Shown here: in pieces, positions 51,649 through 64,000 of the stretch
How positions within the stretch are numbered: position 1 is the first letter of the stretch
Layout of the letters: every line of letters starts with the position of its first letter
Assembly (NCBI GenBank): GCA_963693365.1
Contig: CAVNZM010000001.1
Location: 5,084,001-5,148,000, forward strand
Reading direction: 5' to 3'
Origin: Amoebidium appalachense
Lineage: Eukaryota; Ichthyosporea
DNA: 64,000 bases
Translations under genes and position numbers: made by a program
The notes under the pieces: model-generated
What the model was told of the DNA's origin: nothing
What the model saw: only the letters and a program-made list of their open reading frames with translations
Database searches by the model: none

Positions 51649-53694
51649 ATGACTATAAACTCTTTGAATCAGCTGCGGTTCTTCTTCGATCCAGTCAGCC
51701 CCTACGCCTATCTTGCCAGCACACAGCTGAAGGCAATATGCCAGCGCACGGGTGCAAAACTGACTACTCATCCCATCCTTTTTGCTGGTGTGCTGAATCA
51801 CCATGGACAGCTGGGCGGTGCAGAAATACCCTCAAAACGCCGCAATACATTCACAGATGGACTTAGGCAAGCGCGGAAGCTGAACGTTCCGTTTGTCGGC
51901 CCACCAAAGCATCCGTTCAATCCGTTGCTTGCACTACGCATGTGCACGGCTAGCATCGATGGCGAAATCAGAAACGAGCTGTCGTTGGCTGTGTTGAGGA
52001 CGTGTTGGGCAGAGGGCAAGGATATCACCAACCCAGAGGTTCTTCTACGCTTGGCGGATGATGTTGGTGCGGATGGTCCTGGTCTGGTCAGGATTGCTGG
52101 TAAGCTTGGTTTAAAACCCTGTGGGTCAGTTTTTTGGGGGACATTGCTGTGGAAGCTCAAAGCTTAGATGAAGGTGTCAGTAGTAGTTTTTAGAGACTTT
52201 TTTTTTTTTTTATCACTGTGCATGATTCCTATCAAGAAGTAGATCTGTTCGGTGAAGAATTGCAACTGAGGGTCATTTTGAGAAAGCATTTGGCAAGTAC
52301 CGGGTTGCTTTTCTGCTTGCAGTTAAGTTGTAGGTAGAAACAAAGCCACATGAAGGGCCTTGTGCAGGAAGGGACGAGGCAGTGAAGTGACCACACGTGG
52401 GTTGAAAAGCTGTCTGCTTCCCCCTCCGTTCCCCCCTCCTGCCTCCTCCCCTCCCCCCACCCCCTTCTCCCCCCCGCTCCCCCCCTATCCCCTGCAGATC
52501 CCCCTCCCCTTCTCCCCCACCCCATCTTCCTCTCTTTCCCCCCCCACTCCCCTTCCCCCTTCCCCTGTCACACGAAACTCGGGTACTGTGATTGAATGGG
52601 GCGCCCCGTGAGGGTGGGCTTTGCTCTTGGTACATTCTCTTTGTGTGTAGCAAAAACTGTATGGTTATGTCTGTCGTAAATGTAAGCTTCACACTCTTTG
52701 AACACGCATAAATTCTCCCCCCCCCCCCCCCCACACACACACCCCCAAGCCTGGGGCACTTTCACCCCTGTCACACCAACCAACTTACACACACATATGA
52801 TATATCCTCAAGTATAATAACAAGCACGCAAAGAACAGCACATGCATACATACACTCAGATACAGTGCACACACTCGCACGAAAATACTTCTCTCCCTCC
52901 CTTCCACACCAGCCTCCTTATGCCCATTTCTGTTTTACGTTGCACATGCTTTGCTGGTATTTCTAACGTAGTATGGGCTGCGCTGACCTTTTTGTTATAA
53001 TCTTGTGCCTTGTGCTGTCCCACCCCCCCCCCCCCCCCCCCCTCCTCCTCCCTCCGCCCCCCCAACCACCACCACCACCATTATCACCCCCCCCCCCCCT
53101 CCCCCCCCCCCAAAAAAAAACATCCATGACCAACCAACCACTGCCAGCTTCTTATCCCCCCGAGCCGCCTTTTTGTCCGTGTCTGTCTGCTTGTCTCCCC
53201 CCCTCACCCCCCCCCCCCCCCCCCCCCCCATCCCCCCCGCCAGCACGCCTGTCCTTCTCTTAAAAATGAAATAAACATGTCGCCTGCCTGTACAATGGTT
53301 TTTGTTTCGGTTTGTGTTTATATTTTCGTAGGGGAAAAAAACAAATGTCGTTTTTTCTAAACCCCCCCAACTACGTACCCTATCTGCACCACACCACGTC
53401 ATCCACCTAACACTTACTTTCACGTCGTCAGGGACAGACGAAGTCAAGCAAAAGCTCAATGCCAACACCCAACAAGCCATATCTCTGGGTGTGTTCGGTG
53501 TGCCCACGTTCATGGTTCGGGGCAACCTGTTTTGGGGGTGTGACCGGCTGGGGTTTGTGGAGGAGTGCCTTGGGCCCAACGGGGTGGAGCTGTATGACAA
53601 CAGAGAGCCCCAGCTGATCGAGCCCATCCTCAACAGGCCATTTGGCTCCGTCAGACGGGCACTGCCCAGGAAGACGGAGAAGAAGGAGGAATAG
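51649..53694 (+). CDS. HCCA isomerase / kappa-GST-like DsbA-fold enzyme, copy B
   Basis: Exons 51649-52099 and 53432-53694 (TAG), 451 and 263 bases, exactly the lengths and phase of copy A. The product is 237 residues with no gaps relative to copy A. SPYAY keeps Ser17 but has Ala at residue 20; GVPTF keeps the cis-proline at 175. Exon 1 differs from copy A at many synonymous and some amino-acid sites (for example KLTTHPILFAGVLNHHG against NLKAEPVLFAGLLNAHG), while 84 bases of exon 2 are identical. The copies arose by tandem duplication; different substrates are possible but not shown. Confidence 0.9.
52100..53431 (+). other. Intron of isomerase copy B
   Basis: C- and CT-rich stretches (52420-52570, 53023-53115, 53195-53240) and unique sequence. 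It shows no obvious similarity to the copy A intron beyond the GTAAG donor. Confidence 0.6.
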
Positions 53695-53808
53695 ATAAAG
53701 GAGAAGTGTGTGAGTTGGGGTGCGGTGGGGTGGTGGTTTAGGTGATTGGTGAACGTGGAGGTGTGTGTGTGTGTTTGGGGAGGGGAGGGGGGGCTGTTTG
53801 TGTGTGTG

Positions 53809-53812
<4 letters not shown>

Positions 53813-53875
<63 letters not shown>

Positions 53876-53884
53876 TGCGTGCGT

Positions 53885-53944
<60 letters not shown>

Positions 53945-53987
53945 GTGTGTGTATGTTTGTTTGTTTGTGTGTGTGTGTGTGTGTGTA
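53813..53987. repeat. GT array with central GTGC block
   Basis: GT repeat interrupted by a GTGC repeat (about 53856-53886), in the 3' flank of isomerase copy B. Confidence 0.9.
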
Positions 53988-54087
53988 CTGCTGTAGTGCA
54001 TGTGTCTGTGCGTGTCCTTGCACCATGGCAGGTGTGTGTGCTAAACGGAACCTTCTAAGAGGTAACCGTTGTGTAAAGTACCAGCAC

Positions 54088-54093
54088 AATAAA
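54088..54093 (+). promoter_or_regulatory. Candidate polyadenylation signal of isomerase copy B
   Basis: AATAAA about 390 bases after the stop at 53694. Confidence 0.4.
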
Positions 54094-54100
54094 GTATCTT

Positions 54101-54147
<47 letters not shown>

Positions 54148-55024
54148 ACATGTACACCATGCTTCGATATTTATGTTTTTTAGGCCCCGTACGTACCAAA
54201 CGGCAGGTACATCAGGCACGTGTATGCGTAAGGATACTTTTCAAATAAATCGATAGTCCTTTGCCACAAGATTATATATATGTTAACACATCTTTTTTTT
54301 CTCCTTTTCCATATAAGCAAGCGCATTTCCGTCATTCTTAAACCACAGAAAGCGGTGTAGAATTTTTTTGATTTTTTAGAATCACCGATCTAGCTTGCTT
54401 GCTTTTGCAAGCGTGACTTTTTGACTCTTTTTTTTGTGCCTTTTGTACCAAGCGTGCCACTATCTAGCAAGCCCCTCTTTGTTCTTGCCATTCTGAGCAT
54501 GCATATGGGGAAGGTGAAATGCCAGCAGTCCAACTATCTGAAATTTAAATAAATACATATCAACAGCCAGCGTTCTGTTCTGGTTCGTGCAGGTGACCAT
54601 GGATGCTGTTGGTGTGTGTTGGGGACAGCACGTGTTTGGAGTTCCACCACGCATGCGCATGGACGAGTGGATGGGACGGTTCTATGTTTGGGCCATGTGT
54701 GCACTTGTGTACATGCATATGTGTGCACGTCAATATATGCGCGTGCACACATATGCATGTACACGTGTGTGTGTTGGAGGGGTGCACGTGGCGGTGGTTG
54801 TTGTGGTTCGATTCAATGAATGCATCCATGCCTGTGTGTGTACGTGTGTTTGGGGGGGGGGGGGCACTTATACGGGCCAGTTAAGCTGATCGAATGTCAT
54901 TGTGCACGTGTGCAATGAACAATGGTTTATTGACAGGCACGGAGGACAACATAGATGCACACCACGATAAGCTCATGTAAAAATCTAAGTGTAGGAGTCA
55001 CTTGGGCCTGATATCTGCCCCCTT
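54094..55024. other. Convergent spacer
   Basis: A CA run (54103-54137) and AT-rich unique sequence, then GT-rich degenerate sequence (54590-54860). No gene is supported. Confidence 0.5.
54926..54931 (-). promoter_or_regulatory. Candidate polyadenylation signal of the helical-repeat gene
   Basis: AATAAA on the minus strand, about 95 bases beyond the stop codon of the proposed terminal exon (55025-55073). Its position favours that exon being the real gene end. Confidence 0.45.
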
Positions 55025-63621
<8,597 letters not shown>

Positions 63622-63623
<2 letters not shown>

Positions 63624-63870
63624 CTGATTGGGATCAACCATTCCTTTTGGAGATGGCTCTTTAATGTCCTGGTGGGAGTTAACGATGTCAGTTGAAGGTG
63701 CAATGTTCACGTCCTGGTTAGGGTTGAAGTCACCAGGTGACTTTGCCCGTTTACATATCCTGGCTAGCATTAGAGACATCCGTTCAAGGTGTGTTTATAA
63801 AGTCTTTACTTGATTCAGAGACACCAGTTTAGGCAAGTTTTTAGCATCCCGGTTTTGATTGTGGACATCA
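63622..63870. repeat. Degenerate 45-bp tandem repeat
   Basis: A TCCTGGTTAGGGTTGA-like core recurs at about 63622, 63667, 63712, 63758 and 63847, with a faint unit near 63803. On the minus strand three units read in one frame as NPNQD-, NSHQD- and DPNQD-containing 15-residue repeats, so it may be coding. Confidence 0.7.
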
Positions 63871-64000
63871 GAGGTAACGGTGTAGTTATTTCGATGCCAC
63901 GACAGAGCAACACACAGCTTTGTTGCGGCATTAGGTCGACAGATCAGTCATGAGCCTGCTAATAAGGTGATAGCCTCCCTCCACTTTCCCGCTCTGTCAA
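63871..64000. other. Window end
   Basis: Unique sequence with no feature I can support. Confidence 0.4.

Overview
This window is nuclear DNA of a eukaryote. Every sizeable gene except one is split by GT-AG spliceosomal introns, a Pol III tRNA gene is present, and the recognisable products (Zwilch of the kinetochore RZZ complex, a DDX55/Spb4-type nucleolar RNA helicase) are eukaryotic. The introns and spacers are loaded with microsatellites: C/G homopolymers up to about 69 bases, CA/GT, GA/CT and trinucleotide runs. A Zwilch about as long as the vertebrate protein would fit an opisthokont or unicellular relative, but I cannot place the species.

Layout, left to right. 1779-8465 (+): an unrecognised eight-exon gene, KKKRK-ended, with two frame breaks. 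10708-12200 (-): an intronless AAAP/SLC38-type amino-acid transporter relic carrying four frame breaks and an in-frame stop. 14033-30024 (+): a 19-exon Zwilch gene whose exons join in phase to 613 residues. 31597-32589: a GC-rich, inverted-duplicated coding remnant unlike its surroundings. 32590-35940: spacer with a tandemly duplicated block. 35941-47729 (-): a 14-exon DDX55/Spb4 helicase gene (609 residues) with a tRNA-Glu(CTC) gene in one intron. 48570-50725 and 51649-53694 (+): tandem paralogues of a DsbA-fold 2-hydroxychromene-2-carboxylate isomerase/kappa-GST-like enzyme with identical exon lengths. 55025 to about 63.8 kb (-): an alpha-helical repeat protein gene of at least 11 in-phase exons.

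The genes do not form a pathway; they are independent single-gene units. DDX55 and the first isomerase gene diverge from a shared 840-bp spacer, and the second isomerase gene converges on the helical-repeat gene. The most unusual points are the splice-site-linked C tracts and CA repeats, the GC-rich inverted duplication, the gene-conversion-like identity block in the isomerase pair, and a minisatellite that triplicates a 5' splice site. About 6 kb of exon in Zwilch, DDX55, the isomerases and the helical-repeat gene has no frame error, so the lesions in the transporter and in the first gene are unlikely to be only general assembly noise. No database search was possible; family assignments rest on sequence patterns I recognise.
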